Below are positions 8,573-17,784 of a stretch of 63,981 nt of DNA, in pieces (positions within the stretch are counted from its first letter, which is position 1; every line of letters starts with the position of its first letter). A program made the translations under genes and the position numbers. Origin of the DNA: Fimbriimonadaceae bacterium (lineage in GTDB: Bacteria > Armatimonadota > Fimbriimonadia > Fimbriimonadales > Fimbriimonadaceae). Where the stretch lies: contig JAHBTC010000002.1 of the NCBI GenBank assembly GCA_019638835.1, positions 1 to 63,981 of the forward strand, given 5' to 3'. The notes beneath the pieces were generated by a model, which did not search any database, had not been told where the DNA came from, and saw only the letters and a program-made list of their open reading frames with translations.

Positions 8573-10915
8573 GTGAGCCACGCGCTAGATGTCCTCGATT
8601 TCGGGGAAATACGGAATCAGCTTGCGGCCGAGTGCGAGACCTCGCTCGGTCGCCCGCTTGCGCTGACCATCGCACCCACTTTTGATGCAATGCTCGCTCA
8701 ACAAAAGGTTGCGCGAACGAGGGAGGCGACCGAATGGCAAGACCGTGGGTGGGGCAGCATGGCGGGGCTTCACGATGTGCGCGAGCCCGTTCGCTTAGCC
8801 GGGAAGGGAGGCACTCTTGAAGGTTTGGTTCTCGCGCGAATTGCGCGTTACCTTGAAATTGCAGGGGAGTTTCGCGAATCTCTGATCAGCGGCAACGCTT
8901 GGCCGCAGTTGGTCTTGCTTGCAGAAAGCCTCCCCCAACTGGCCACCCTCAAGCAGAAATTAGATCGTAGCCTCGATCTTGATGGGAACGTAAAAGACGA
9001 AGCGAGCCGTATTCTCGGCGGATTGCGCTCGAAGCGAAACACTTTGGCGCAACGCTCGCTAGATCGCATTCAATCCTATCTCTCAGGTTCAACCCGTGCT
9101 TTGCTGAGCGACCCGATCTACACCCAACGCGATGGTCGTTACGTTCTCCCTTTGAAGGCAGAAAACAAAGGGAAAATCAAAGGGATCGTGCACGACACGA
9201 GTGCAAGCGGTTTGACGGTGTTCGTCGAGCCTCAGGATGTCCTCGCCCTAACAAATGACTTGCGAGAAACCGAGGGCAAGATTCGGGAAGAAGAGCGACG
9301 GATTCTCACCGATCTCAGCCGCGCGGTGGGTGGGGAAGTGGAAGCCCTGCAATCAGGGTTGGACGCTTTTGCAGAGATCGATTTGGTGCGGGCCATAGTC
9401 CGACTCGGGGACAAACAGGGCGGATGCATCCCGGAAGTTGGAGACGGTCCATGGATTAAGATTGAAACCGGTCGCCACCCGCTGCTGGATCGACAGATTG
9501 CCGTTCCCTTTTCGCTCGAAATTGGCGGGGAAATCGATGTGGTCTTGATTACTGGTCCGAACACCGGTGGGAAGACCGTGACCATGAAAGCCGTTGGGCT
9601 AGCGGTTGCGATGTCTCAATGCGGGATGATGCCCTGTGCCCGGTCGGTCTCGATGGGTTGCTTCCGGCAGATATGGGCAGACATAGGAGACGAGCAAAGT
9701 TTGCAGCAGTCGCTCTCAACTTTTAGCGGCCACATCAAGCAGATTGCCGCTGCCCTTGCCGAGATCAAACCCCATGCTTTGGTTTTACTTGATGAAGCGG
9801 GTGCCGGAACCGATCCGGCGGAAGGCTCAGCGCTTGCGCGGGCGATTCTACTGGCTTTCCAGGAGGCAGGGGCAAAAGTGTTGGCAAGCACACACTACGG
9901 CGAACTCAAGCTCCTCGCTACGCAGTCACCTGGCTTCCAGAACGCGAGCATGGAGTTTGATCGAAAGTCGCTCCGCCCGACCTATCGATTGCTTGTCGGA
10001 GTTCCGGGTTCAAGTCATGCGTTCCACATTGCCGAAAGGTATGGCATACCGAAATCTGTAATTGAGACGGCCGAAACGGCGATTGACCCGGAAGTCAAGT
10101 CGCTTGCGGAGACGATTGCTCGTCTCGAGCAGTCCGAGAAACTTGCCCGGACGGCGCAGAGTGAAGCCGATCGGCTTGCGGCAAGATTGAGAGTTGTCGA
10201 AAAGGACTTGGAAGAAAAGGTAGCGGAGGCAACGGAGGTTCGCACAAAGGTTCGTTCCAGAGCCGCGACCGAGCTAGAAGAAGTACTGCGGGAAATCCGG
10301 ATAGAGGCAGCCGATGTGTTTGCCAGTCTCAAGAAGGATCGAAGTGACGAGGCATTGACAAAAGCGAGAAAGCGACTGGACGACCTCCAGGATGTTGGCC
10401 AATCGTTTGTCAAGGAGATGCGACCGGCAATTGCAAAACCCAAGCCAGCGATTGTCAACCAAACGGTGGTAAAGGGGAGCAGAGTTCGTTTGCGCGGCCT
10501 GAACCAAGAGGGCACTGTGTTGGACGAACCAAAAGGAAAGGCAGTCGCAGTTCAGGTAGGTTCCCTACGAATGAATGTTGCCTTATCTGAGTTGGATATT
10601 CTGGCCGCCCCTGTAACTCCAAAATCCAATCCGAAGGCAAGTAGAAGCGGACACGTCCAAAGGGCGCAGAATGCGCAACGTGAACTGCATTTACGCCGTC
10701 TTCGGGCTGAGGAGGCGGCGGACACTTTGGAAAAATTCATTGACGATGCGGTGTTAGCGGGTTTGCCAAATGTACGAATTGTTCATGGCAAAGGCGAGGG
10801 AGTCCTGCGGGGTCTGACCCGCGACATCTTGCGCGCACACAAAGATGTGAAATCCTTCGGTGACGCGGCCGCAGACCAAGGCGGTGACGGAGTGACGGAG
10901 GCAGAGTTGCGATGA
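8573..10915 (+). CDS. mutS2: MutS2 family ATPase/endonuclease with C-terminal Smr domain
   Basis: 780 residues, the normal family length. Domains in order: the MutS2 core/lever region (residues 1-310); the ABC-type ATPase with Walker A GPNTGGKT, the ADIGDEQSLQQSLSTFSGH signature region, Walker B ALVLLDEAGAGTDP and the STHYGELK switch; a long coiled coil (about residues 500-640) rich in Glu/Lys/Arg; and a C-terminal Smr nuclease domain with LHLRRLRAEEA and IVHGKGEGVLR. MutS2 proteins suppress homologous recombination and, in some bacteria, rescue collided ribosomes through Smr. A GTG at 8573 is preferred; a TTG one codon earlier is equally possible. The stop overlaps the cdd start by 4 bases. 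Confidence 0.95.
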   Translation: MSHALDVLDFGEIRNQLAAECETSLGRPLALTIAPTFDAMLAQQKVARTREATEWQDRGWGSMAGLHDVREPVRLAGKGGTLEGLVLARIARYLEIAGEFRESLISGNAWPQLVLLAESLPQLATLKQKLDRSLDLDGNVKDEASRILGGLRSKRNTLAQRSLDRIQSYLSGSTRALLSDPIYTQRDGRYVLPLKAENKGKIKGIVHDTSASGLTVFVEPQDVLALTNDLRETEGKIREEERRILTDLSRAVGGEVEALQSGLDAFAEIDLVRAIVRLGDKQGGCIPEVGDGPWIKIETGRHPLLDRQIAVPFSLEIGGEIDVVLITGPNTGGKTVTMKAVGLAVAMSQCGMMPCARSVSMGCFRQIWADIGDEQSLQQSLSTFSGHIKQIAAALAEIKPHALVLLDEAGAGTDPAEGSALARAILLAFQEAGAKVLASTHYGELKLLATQSPGFQNASMEFDRKSLRPTYRLLVGVPGSSHAFHIAERYGIPKSVIETAETAIDPEVKSLAETIARLEQSEKLARTAQSEADRLAARLRVVEKDLEEKVAEATEVRTKVRSRAATELEEVLREIRIEAADVFASLKKDRSDEALTKARKRLDDLQDVGQSFVKEMRPAIAKPKPAIVNQTVVKGSRVRLRGLNQEGTVLDEPKGKAVAVQVGSLRMNVALSELDILAAPVTPKSNPKASRSGHVQRAQNAQRELHLRRLRAEEAADTLEKFIDDAVLAGLPNVRIVHGKGEGVLRGLTRDILRAHKDVKSFGDAAADQGGDGVTEAELR

Positions 10916-11319
10916 GTGAGAAGTTACTTCTCGCGGCGCGGGCGGCTCAGTTGCGCGCTTACTGCCCATATTCAGGATATCAGGTCGGAGCGGCGGTCGA
11001 AGACGCAGAAGGACGCATCTATGCCGGATCGAACATTGAGAATCAATCTTACGGGGCCACGGTTTGCGCGGAAAGAGTTGCGCTCTGGAACATGGTAGCG
11101 GCGGGCTCACAACAGTGGGTTCGCCTTGCGGTTGTGACCAAGGATGGGGGCACTCCATGCGGACTTTGTCTGCAAGTCATGTCTGAGTTTGCGGCGAATG
11201 ATGAGGTTGAAGTTGTGATCGCAACTCCCGAAGAGCAAAAGCGGATCCTTACCCTGCACGATCTCATGCCGATTCGATTCGAAAGCGATGAAGTCCAGAG
11301 GAGTTCCCAAGTAAACTAG
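10912..11319 (+). CDS. cdd: Cytidine deaminase
   Basis: A 135-residue homotetrameric-type cytidine deaminase, which converts cytidine or deoxycytidine to uridine or deoxyuridine in pyrimidine salvage. Signatures: YCPYSGYQVGAAV, GSNIENQSYGATVCAERVAL (zinc Cys and catalytic Glu in CAE) and PCGLCLQVMSEF (the other two zinc Cys). Its ATG overlaps the mutS2 stop by 4 bases and the cyclase-like gene starts 11 bases after it, so these three genes form one unit. Confidence 0.95.
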   Translation: MSEKLLLAARAAQLRAYCPYSGYQVGAAVEDAEGRIYAGSNIENQSYGATVCAERVALWNMVAAGSQQWVRLAVVTKDGGTPCGLCLQVMSEFAANDEVEVVIATPEEQKRILTLHDLMPIRFESDEVQRSSQVN

Positions 11320-11329
11320 GACCCTGCGA

Positions 11330-12568
11330 ATGTCGCTCGAACACGTCACGCCTGAATCGGTGGACAATCCGGAATCTGTCCGCGATCTCTTGAATCTCGC
11401 CATGAGGTTGAAGGGCGGGGACAGTGGTCTTGACGACGACATGATTCTCGCGCTGTCCGAACTCAGCGGACACTCGCCCGACATCCTTAAGATGGCCTCG
11501 CGCTCGCAGGTCGTTTCTCCAAGGGCAAGTTTCTTTGACCGCCTCAAAGCGCAATATCACTCGTTCGACCCGAGCATGAGGCGATATGTTGCGGCTGTCG
11601 TATTCGGATTGATGGCCGGTGCATTTGCCGCTGCATCTATGCCGTTCGGGGACTCAAGTGGCTTCATTGGTGCGCTCAGCACTCTCTCGTGGATCGGCGC
11701 GATCTGGAACTGTGCTCAAGCCCGCAACATCCGGGTTGGAATCGGCGCGGGCACGATCACAGGAACGGTTGCCTTCCTCATGTTCACGGCAACAATCTTT
11801 GTGATCAACCTCATGCCAACTTTGAGTGTCCGAGGTTTGCCAGGGCCACTCTTGATGGTAATGGCGGCGGGTGGCGCAGCGCTTGGCGGCTTGGTTCAAG
11901 CCGGCGCGACAGCCTTCCGGAGGCGCCTCGGCCTCAAAGACCCGGCCTCCCAGCGCCGGGAATTGCTGGAAAAACTGTTGGCGATTCAGGAAGAACTCAA
12001 GGCAGTGGAGCGATACGTCACATTCGTTAGCGTTGACGTTGTTGGCAGTACGCGGATCAAGAAAGAGTCGGACACTTTGAGCGCCGAATACTCGTTCAAC
12101 GAGTATCACCAGTTCATTGAAACCCTGACTCGAAGACATGGAGGTCGGGTGCATAGCACGGCGGGAGATGGAGTGACGGCGGCGTTCGATACTCCCGAGA
12201 ATGCTTTCCGAGCCTCACGCGCGATGCTTGCCGGGCTGTTTGAGTTCAACGCCTTTCGGAACAAGACTGGTCATGACTTTGATCTTCGAATCGGCATCCA
12301 CACAGGAACGGTGATGGCACCCGACCAAGATGTAAAGCAGGTGAACTTCGCCTCGGTGATTGACATAGCCGCCCACATGCAAAAATGTGCCCCGAACGGC
12401 ACTTTAGCGATCAGCGAAGTCTCGGTGTCGGGGATGCCTCCGGGCGAATACGGCCTGACCGACGAGCAAGTGGACTGCAACGGAATGACGGGATACATTT
12501 GGCGTCCACGTCGTGTTGATGCCCCCATCGCGAAGGCCGCCACCGAAGCCCTGCCCGAGAAGATCTAG
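11330..12568 (+). CDS. Membrane protein with class III nucleotidyl cyclase domain, atypical catalytic residues
   Basis: A 412-residue protein. The cytosolic N-terminus (about 80 residues) resembles a small helical anti-sigma-like region. It is followed by four hydrophobic segments (about residues 84-106, 110-128, 138-162 and 168-190) and a C-terminal class III cyclase homology domain (about residues 228-395). Metal-binding Asp residues are kept: Asp236 in VSVDVVGST and Asp280 in AGDGVTAAF; RIGIHTG is also present. At the transition-state positions, where active enzymes have Asn and Arg four apart, this protein has Asp345 and His349 (IDIAAHM). It may therefore be inactive, use another substrate or act as a receptor. 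Its stop overlaps the convergent lipoprotein stop in the 4-base CTAG. Confidence 0.8.
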   Translation: MSLEHVTPESVDNPESVRDLLNLAMRLKGGDSGLDDDMILALSELSGHSPDILKMASRSQVVSPRASFFDRLKAQYHSFDPSMRRYVAAVVFGLMAGAFAAASMPFGDSSGFIGALSTLSWIGAIWNCAQARNIRVGIGAGTITGTVAFLMFTATIFVINLMPTLSVRGLPGPLLMVMAAGGAALGGLVQAGATAFRRRLGLKDPASQRRELLEKLLAIQEELKAVERYVTFVSVDVVGSTRIKKESDTLSAEYSFNEYHQFIETLTRRHGGRVHSTAGDGVTAAFDTPENAFRASRAMLAGLFEFNAFRNKTGHDFDLRIGIHTGTVMAPDQDVKQVNFASVIDIAAHMQKCAPNGTLAISEVSVSGMPPGEYGLTDEQVDCNGMTGYIWRPRRVDAPIAKAATEALPEKI

Positions 12569-13776
12569 CCACCAATCGGTTGGCTTTCCAGCGTGACATC
12601 GGGTGTCATACCGTCCCGATCTGAGTCACCGCCGTCATCCAAGCCGTTTGCACCGACGCTGTATAACCGGAATTCTCGACCGGCCGCCCGATACAAGAAC
12701 GACTTTAACGAGTAAGGGTCTGTCGTGAGAGAAGGGGGGTATTTGCTCAGGTCGGCAGGTGCTTTGCCGTCCCTCTTAGTATCGGCCACGATAAGTGCCG
12801 TTAGCGCGAGAAGGCGGGTCTTCGCCAGATAGGTTCTTTCCAGCGCAGGTAACAGTCGTACTTGGGCGAGATAGTTTTGGGTGAGATCCCCCCAGGGCCG
12901 TTCTTTGCTGGGGTCATACCACTTGCGCCCTGCCGCCGCCGGCTTGGCGGGTTCGCGAACTTCGGCTTCCGCTTCTTCAATGTGCCGGTCTAGTTCGCCC
13001 TGTAGTGCCCTGAGCCAATCGTTTCGGTCGGCGGCACTCAACCTCTTCAGGCTCGCGATCGTTTGTCCCCCCCGGCTTCCCAACTCGTTGGCTATTGAGT
13101 CGGTTTGATTGCTCTCCAATCGGTCGAAGAGGGATTCAAGGTTCAATGCGCCCTGTTGCCGCTCAAACTCAAAGGCTGGACTCAGGTCGGGCGTTTCTTC
13201 TAGAGTCCTTTGAAGGGATGTCGCTAGTCGCCGCAATTGGCCCTCGCCCATGGTTGCAAGATTAGGCGCGATCGCCCGGCGGACACGTTCGAGCGCATTT
13301 CGACCAAGTAGCGCCCCTGCCACTCCATTTTGGGAAGTGCGAGCCCCCAGGCGGGCGAGGGTTTCGGCGAGAGGGAGAACCTTTTCCCAATCGCGTTCGC
13401 GGGCGGCGGCTTCCATCCGGTGAGACGTAGTTTCGACAAGAAGACGCCAACCATCGGCATAGGGAGGGGTTGATTCGGGGGAGACTGGTTGGGCTTCGCT
13501 ATTGTACGTTTGAGCATTGGCTTTCACCAACTGGTTGACTTCAGGACCAAGGGATTCGTCCAGTTTCTTGTAATCGGCGGGCCATAGGCGCGTTGAACGC
13601 TGAATCTTTTCGGGGATCTTTTTCTCTGCTGAAGCCGCCGCAAGAGCATACGTGTCGTAAGCGTTGCCAGAGTTCGGCGTCGGAGTGTAGGTGGCCGGTG
13701 GTGCCACGTTCGGCCGGACGACAGGAGCAGATTGCTTGCATCCCGCAACGAGCAAGCATAAACACGCGAGGGACAT
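12565..13776 (-). CDS. Lipoprotein of unknown function
   Basis: The ATG at 13774-13776 is chosen because it starts a lipoprotein signal, MSLACLCLLVAGC (lipobox LVAGC), giving 403 residues. Upstream in-frame codons would add a non-signal stretch. The body is mostly helical. The last 50 or so residues contain DPYSLKSFLYRAAG, FRLYSVGANGLDDGGD and SDRDG, a pattern seen at the C-terminus of type II secretion pseudopilin G-like and related secreted proteins, where Asp residues bind calcium. The rest is not recognisable. It is divergent from the nucleotidylyltransferase gene with 136 bases between starts. Confidence 0.65.
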   Translation of the reverse strand: MSLACLCLLVAGCKQSAPVVRPNVAPPATYTPTPNSGNAYDTYALAAASAEKKIPEKIQRSTRLWPADYKKLDESLGPEVNQLVKANAQTYNSEAQPVSPESTPPYADGWRLLVETTSHRMEAAARERDWEKVLPLAETLARLGARTSQNGVAGALLGRNALERVRRAIAPNLATMGEGQLRRLATSLQRTLEETPDLSPAFEFERQQGALNLESLFDRLESNQTDSIANELGSRGGQTIASLKRLSAADRNDWLRALQGELDRHIEEAEAEVREPAKPAAAGRKWYDPSKERPWGDLTQNYLAQVRLLPALERTYLAKTRLLALTALIVADTKRDGKAPADLSKYPPSLTTDPYSLKSFLYRAAGREFRLYSVGANGLDDGGDSDRDGMTPDVTLESQPIGG

Positions 13777-13912
13777 CACCCCGTAAACCAAATGGAAACG
13801 CTCACGTGACTTCCGTGTCACAAGTCGCAGGATACCGCGCCTGTCAATTCTCTCGTGCCAAACTTGACTTCGGCACTCCCGCTTTTCGGGCGCGATTGCT
13901 ACCGAGCCCAAC

Positions 13913-14845
13913 ATGAAAGGAGTTATTCTCGCCGCCGGAAAGGGGACGCGTCTCTACCCGGTTACTCGCGTTATCCCAAAGCCACTCTTGCCGATCGCGA
14001 ATCGAATGACACTGGCGTACTCCTTTGACCAAATGAAGGGAGCCGGGATACGCGAGATCGCGATTGTTGTGAGTGAGAACGAATCCGCCATGCGCGAAGC
14101 GCTTGGCACCGGCTCGGATTTCGGGGTGAATCTGAGCTACATTCGCCAACCTGAACCCAAAGGGCTCGCCCACGCGGTGTCGTTTGCCCACGATTTTGTG
14201 AACGGCGATGACTTCGTCCTCTATTTAGGTGATGCAATTTACGGCCAGTCGATGGCTCCTTTCATTCAGCAGTTCAAGGATTCGGGATCAGCAAACCTAA
14301 ACTTGGTCAAAGCAGTGGATGATCCGCGCCGGTTTGGGGTAGCGAATGTGACCGACGGTCGAATTGTAAAACTCGTCGAAAAGCCATCCGAGCCAGAGTC
14401 GAACCTGGCGATGGCTGGTCTTTATGTCTTTGGCCCTCAAATCTGGTCGGTCTTGCCAGACCTCAAACCGAGCGCAAGAGGTGAGTTTGAGATTACCGAC
14501 GCGATTCAAATGCTGATTGATCGGGGTGAGACAGTCATCCCCGGAATCTACGACGGTGCGTGGTTCGATACGGGCACGCTCCCATCGTTCTTGGAAACAA
14601 GTCGGTTCCTCACTCAGAGCAAACCGCTCATTGGTACCGAAGGATCGTGCTCGGCGGAACTCTCCGGTCACGTAGTTATCGGAGACAAGGCTTCAGTGAG
14701 TTGTTCGGCGATCGAAGATTCAGTGATCTTGCCGGGGGCTAAGGTCGAAGTCAGCGGCGAGATTCGGGGATGCCTACTTAGCGGAGAGATACGTGTTGAT
14801 GGTGACCTTGTGGATTGCGTCCGGCACGGCGACCTCACCGAATAG
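13913..14845 (+). CDS. Sugar-1-phosphate nucleotidylyltransferase (RmlA/StrD-like)
   Basis: A 310-residue cytosolic enzyme. MKGVILAAGKGTRLYPVT is the nucleotide-binding loop, PKPLLPIANRM the sugar-phosphate signature, LYLGDAIYG the metal-binding Asp, and FGVANV followed by LVEKPSEPESNLAMAGLYVF the sugar pocket. A short C-terminal repeat region (residues about 240-305, with hexapeptide-like SAELSGHVVIGDKA) matches a left-handed beta helix, as in the long StrD-type enzymes, but is shorter than usual. The likely reaction is glucose-1-phosphate + dTTP or UTP to NDP-glucose + PPi; the nucleotide is not certain. No rml cluster neighbours are seen. Confidence 0.85.
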   Translation: MKGVILAAGKGTRLYPVTRVIPKPLLPIANRMTLAYSFDQMKGAGIREIAIVVSENESAMREALGTGSDFGVNLSYIRQPEPKGLAHAVSFAHDFVNGDDFVLYLGDAIYGQSMAPFIQQFKDSGSANLNLVKAVDDPRRFGVANVTDGRIVKLVEKPSEPESNLAMAGLYVFGPQIWSVLPDLKPSARGEFEITDAIQMLIDRGETVIPGIYDGAWFDTGTLPSFLETSRFLTQSKPLIGTEGSCSAELSGHVVIGDKASVSCSAIEDSVILPGAKVEVSGEIRGCLLSGEIRVDGDLVDCVRHGDLTE

Positions 14846-14864
14846 GCTCATCCTAATAAAGTCG

Positions 14865-14894
14865 AGCCGCCCTGACGCAAGCGTCAGGACGGCT
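14865..14894. terminator. Shared hairpin terminator between convergent genes
   Basis: AGCCGCCCTGACGC (14865-14878) pairs with GCGTCAGGACGGCT (14881-14894). It lies between the convergent nucleotidylyltransferase and small lipoprotein genes. Read on the minus strand it is followed by CGACTTTATT, a weak U-tract. It probably serves both genes. Confidence 0.75.
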
Positions 14895-14916
14895 AAGTTA
14901 CGAACCCAGATCCGGA

Positions 14917-15045
14917 TTATTCGCCCGAGTCGGCGCCAGTTGTTTCCGCCGGAGTATCGGCGTCGGCTTCTCCGCCCGACGAGCAGGCGGTCAGGGAGAA
15001 CGAAAGCAGCGTAAGGGCTGCCAGGATCACGAACATTTTCTTCAT
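14917..15045 (-). CDS. Small lipoprotein, 42 residues
   Basis: A very short gene: ATG at 15043-15045, stop TAA at 14917-14919. It has an excellent ribosome binding site, GGAGGAAA, about 7 bases upstream. The protein starts MKKMFVILAALTLLSFSLTAC, a complete lipoprotein signal with lipobox SLTAC, and the mature part is only 22 residues, acidic and low in complexity (Ala, Asp, Glu, Ser, Thr). Function is unknown; such peptides can be envelope-anchored tails. The combination of SD, signal and terminator makes it a credible gene despite its size. Confidence 0.8.
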   Translation of the reverse strand: MKKMFVILAALTLLSFSLTACSSGGEADADTPAETTGADSGE

Positions 15046-15226
15046 CGTCAGATTTCCTCCTTGCAGAGTGGAGCCTGAATTGCTTCCGACTCCCTTCTAT
15101 TACCGTCCGGAGAGTCCGAACGATGCGCGGATTATGCGCATTCTTTTCGATTTTCGCAAGTCCTAGCCTCGTTGGGGCCCGTTTTTGCAACCTTCAAGCC
15201 AAGAAAGCGATATTCTCAGGTTATCT

Positions 15227-16972
15227 ATGCGCGGGACCAAGTTAGCGGCGGCTCTCTTGCTGACTGTCATCGCGCACGCCACTTACGCCATGGAGATCGT
15301 TGCGACGGTCCCCGACGTACCTTGGCCCTCTCCCGTGGTGCCCGTAACGGTCACTTTGACAACAGAGGCGGAGACAAGAAGCGGCGCAGTGGTCATCCGT
15401 GACGGCACATTCCATATGCGTATCCCGGTGGATATGCCACCGAATACGACACGCGAACTAAGTTTTCCGCTTCCCCGTAACCTGCGGAACTACCAAATGT
15501 ACTTTGACGGCGGTGGATTGCCTCAACAGATTCAGGCCCCATCCCCGGAATACGGTCGAACCGAGTTGTTCGTTACGATCGGCGATACGCCAGGAATGCT
15601 CAACGTCCTTCAGGAAGAAAGAACGACCGAGGACTTTGTCAATTCTCGGACAGCGACTTGGCACTGGGAACCGGGGAAGGTTCCACTGCAACCCGCCGTG
15701 TTGATGGGGATTGAAGCGGTCACGCTAGGAGACGGAGCGGAGCGACTCAAAGATGAAGAAGTGCGCGCGTTGCGAGATTACGTCTTGCTTGGAGGCACAC
15801 TGGTCATCCCAGGCGGTGCGGCGGCAACGGTGGCACGAGACCCCCGTTGGTCGGCTTGGCTACCGGCATCGTTGGGTGATCCGGTTGTTCTTCCGGCTTC
15901 TGACTTGGGCTTTGCCGGTTCAGCGCAATCCCAATTCACGGTCCGATCCATGTCCTTGAATCCGGATGCGGTTGCCCAAAGTAGATTCGTTGCCAGGAAA
16001 GCGTTTGGGATTGGTGCCGTCGTTCTGACGGGATTCGACCTCTTAGAAACGAATCTAAGAGCGGATTCCAAGTTTAAAGAGCAGTTCAGGGTGATCGCTG
16101 CTCCCGTTTCTGATCGCATCGTCAACAACGCTCAGTTCTCGGGCGGATACGTCGCCGAACCCGGCGAGACATTCCGAGTTCGACCCCCCGGCTTTTGGCA
16201 GATTTTCGGATGGCTACTCGCCTACATCTTGATCGTCGGGCCCATCAACTTTCTCGTCCTTTCAAAGCTGAAGCGCAAAGAGTTGGCATGGTTCACCGCA
16301 CCAATCTTGAGCGTCGCCTTTGCAGGCGTGGTCGTTGCTCAGTCGCAGGTGCGTCGTACTACGGGGGCGGCTCATGCGGTTGAGGGGATTGTCGTCGCCG
16401 ATAGCACTTCTAACCGGGCGATCATTTCCGGTCAGCAATTGCTTTTCTTCCCCGATGGCGGCCGATACGACCTGAAAATGCCAAATGTGACTTCGGTTTG
16501 GTTCGGCGGAGGGCGGAATGACAACCCGTTGGCCCAAATTGCGGGTAACCGAGGCATCTTCGCAGACGGCATTGTCTACAGCACGCATTACGATTTTTCC
16601 AGTGTGATGGCAAAATCGCTAGCCTACGAACAGTTCTATTTCGTGCAAGAGATCGAGCGTCCATTGCAGGTCTGGGCCCACATTGATCGGATCTCGCAAG
16701 GGGTGTTCAACGTGACGGTGCGAAACCAGGGGGCAGAACCACTTCGTGGCGTGTCGGTGAATGCCGTTTCCGGTGTTCGGTCAAGCGTTGTCGCCGAGAA
16801 TCTCGTGCCAGGTGAAGAAGTGAGGAAGGAGATTCAGATCCGCGAGAATGAGCAAACGGGCCTCTCTGAGCTACTTCTCAGTGCAAGTATTCAGTCAGGC
16901 GGGGCCGAGGTCGGACGAGGCGAATCAAATCTACGATATCAGCAGGTCGTGTTGGTCGGAGGCAAACTGTGA
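15227..16972 (+). CDS. Exported/membrane accessory protein of the ABC-2 exporter operon
   Basis: 581 residues from the ATG at 15227, which opens a signal peptide (MRGTKLAAALLLTVIAHATYA). A large extracytoplasmic part follows, with a segment around residues 170-240 (LRDYVLLGGTLVIPGG) that resembles the GATase-like/GldG-type extracytoplasmic domains. Two transmembrane segments lie at about residues 325-375 (FGWLLAYILIVGPINFLVL and a following helix), then a beta-rich C-terminal part. It is the first gene of a 15-kb co-directional array, and its stop overlaps the permease start by 4 bases. By position it resembles GldG-like partners of ABC-2 transporters in Bacteroidota and PVC-group bacteria (inference). 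Confidence 0.7.
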   Translation: MRGTKLAAALLLTVIAHATYAMEIVATVPDVPWPSPVVPVTVTLTTEAETRSGAVVIRDGTFHMRIPVDMPPNTTRELSFPLPRNLRNYQMYFDGGGLPQQIQAPSPEYGRTELFVTIGDTPGMLNVLQEERTTEDFVNSRTATWHWEPGKVPLQPAVLMGIEAVTLGDGAERLKDEEVRALRDYVLLGGTLVIPGGAAATVARDPRWSAWLPASLGDPVVLPASDLGFAGSAQSQFTVRSMSLNPDAVAQSRFVARKAFGIGAVVLTGFDLLETNLRADSKFKEQFRVIAAPVSDRIVNNAQFSGGYVAEPGETFRVRPPGFWQIFGWLLAYILIVGPINFLVLSKLKRKELAWFTAPILSVAFAGVVVAQSQVRRTTGAAHAVEGIVVADSTSNRAIISGQQLLFFPDGGRYDLKMPNVTSVWFGGGRNDNPLAQIAGNRGIFADGIVYSTHYDFSSVMAKSLAYEQFYFVQEIERPLQVWAHIDRISQGVFNVTVRNQGAEPLRGVSVNAVSGVRSSVVAENLVPGEEVRKEIQIRENEQTGLSELLLSASIQSGGAEVGRGESNLRYQQVVLVGGKL

Positions 16973-17784
16973 ACGTTTGGTACAAGGCAGAGGAGCGTAA
17001 CCCTATGCTGGTGGAAACTCGCCAAGCAACCCTCCGTATGCTCGGGATACAGAATCTCAACGCCAGTGCCCGGTGGAATGTCGCGATGGTTGGGGTCGTT
17101 TTCCTTGGATTGACAGCGCTCGCCATGCGCTATCCAGGGGTCGTGATGCCGAACATTCTGATGGCAATGCTCTTGGTGCTACTCAACTTCATCTTGCCGG
17201 TTGTGCTGCATGGAGTCATCGCAAAGGAGCGCGAAAAGCGATCCATTGACATCTTGCTTTCGTGCCCGGTTTCACCGCAGCAAATCGTGAATGGAAAGGC
17301 ACTCCGGGCCGCCCCGTGGTTCCTTTTGATTTCGGGTCTGATCATGCTTCCTTTACTCGGGTCGTTATTGGCGCGAGCGGTCATCAAGGAACCGATGCCG
17401 GATGCCCGGTATGGACTTGCCGGGACACTGCTGATCGCGTTTGTATTGCTCATTTCAAGCAGTGCTTTCTTTAGCGCGATCACGATCTTGGTGTCGTCAA
17501 TGGTCAAGCGAGCCCACCTTGCGCTCATCGGCACCATGGGGATTTTCTTCCTTCTGTACTTTGTCGGGCCAGGGATGATGGCGATTTTGAACATCAACTA
17601 CGGCTATGAGATCTATCACCCGTATGTCGCAATGACCCTGCTTTTTGAAGGAACCACCGACTTCCTTGGTCCGTGGTGGGTGATTCTTATTCAGACCGTT
17701 TTGACGGCTGTGTGTTTGTTCATGGCCGCGAAGAACGTGAGCCGTGATTATCGAGAAGGAGACCGGAAGATCAACCGTGCTTGA
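16969..17784 (+). CDS. ABC-2 type transporter permease
   Basis: A 271-residue membrane protein with about six transmembrane helices. KEREKRSIDILLSCPVSPQQIVNGKAL is the amphipathic coupling-helix region typical of ABC-2/GldF-type permeases; the KERE...T/S-x-x-x-L-L-x-x-P-V pattern lies just after the second helix. The GTG start overlaps the upstream stop by 4 bases and the downstream ATPase overlaps its end. With the ATPase and the second permease gene it likely forms a heteromeric exporter of unknown substrate. Confidence 0.85.
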   Translation: MNVWYKAEERNPMLVETRQATLRMLGIQNLNASARWNVAMVGVVFLGLTALAMRYPGVVMPNILMAMLLVLLNFILPVVLHGVIAKEREKRSIDILLSCPVSPQQIVNGKALRAAPWFLLISGLIMLPLLGSLLARAVIKEPMPDARYGLAGTLLIAFVLLISSSAFFSAITILVSSMVKRAHLALIGTMGIFFLLYFVGPGMMAILNINYGYEIYHPYVAMTLLFEGTTDFLGPWWVILIQTVLTAVCLFMAAKNVSRDYREGDRKINRA

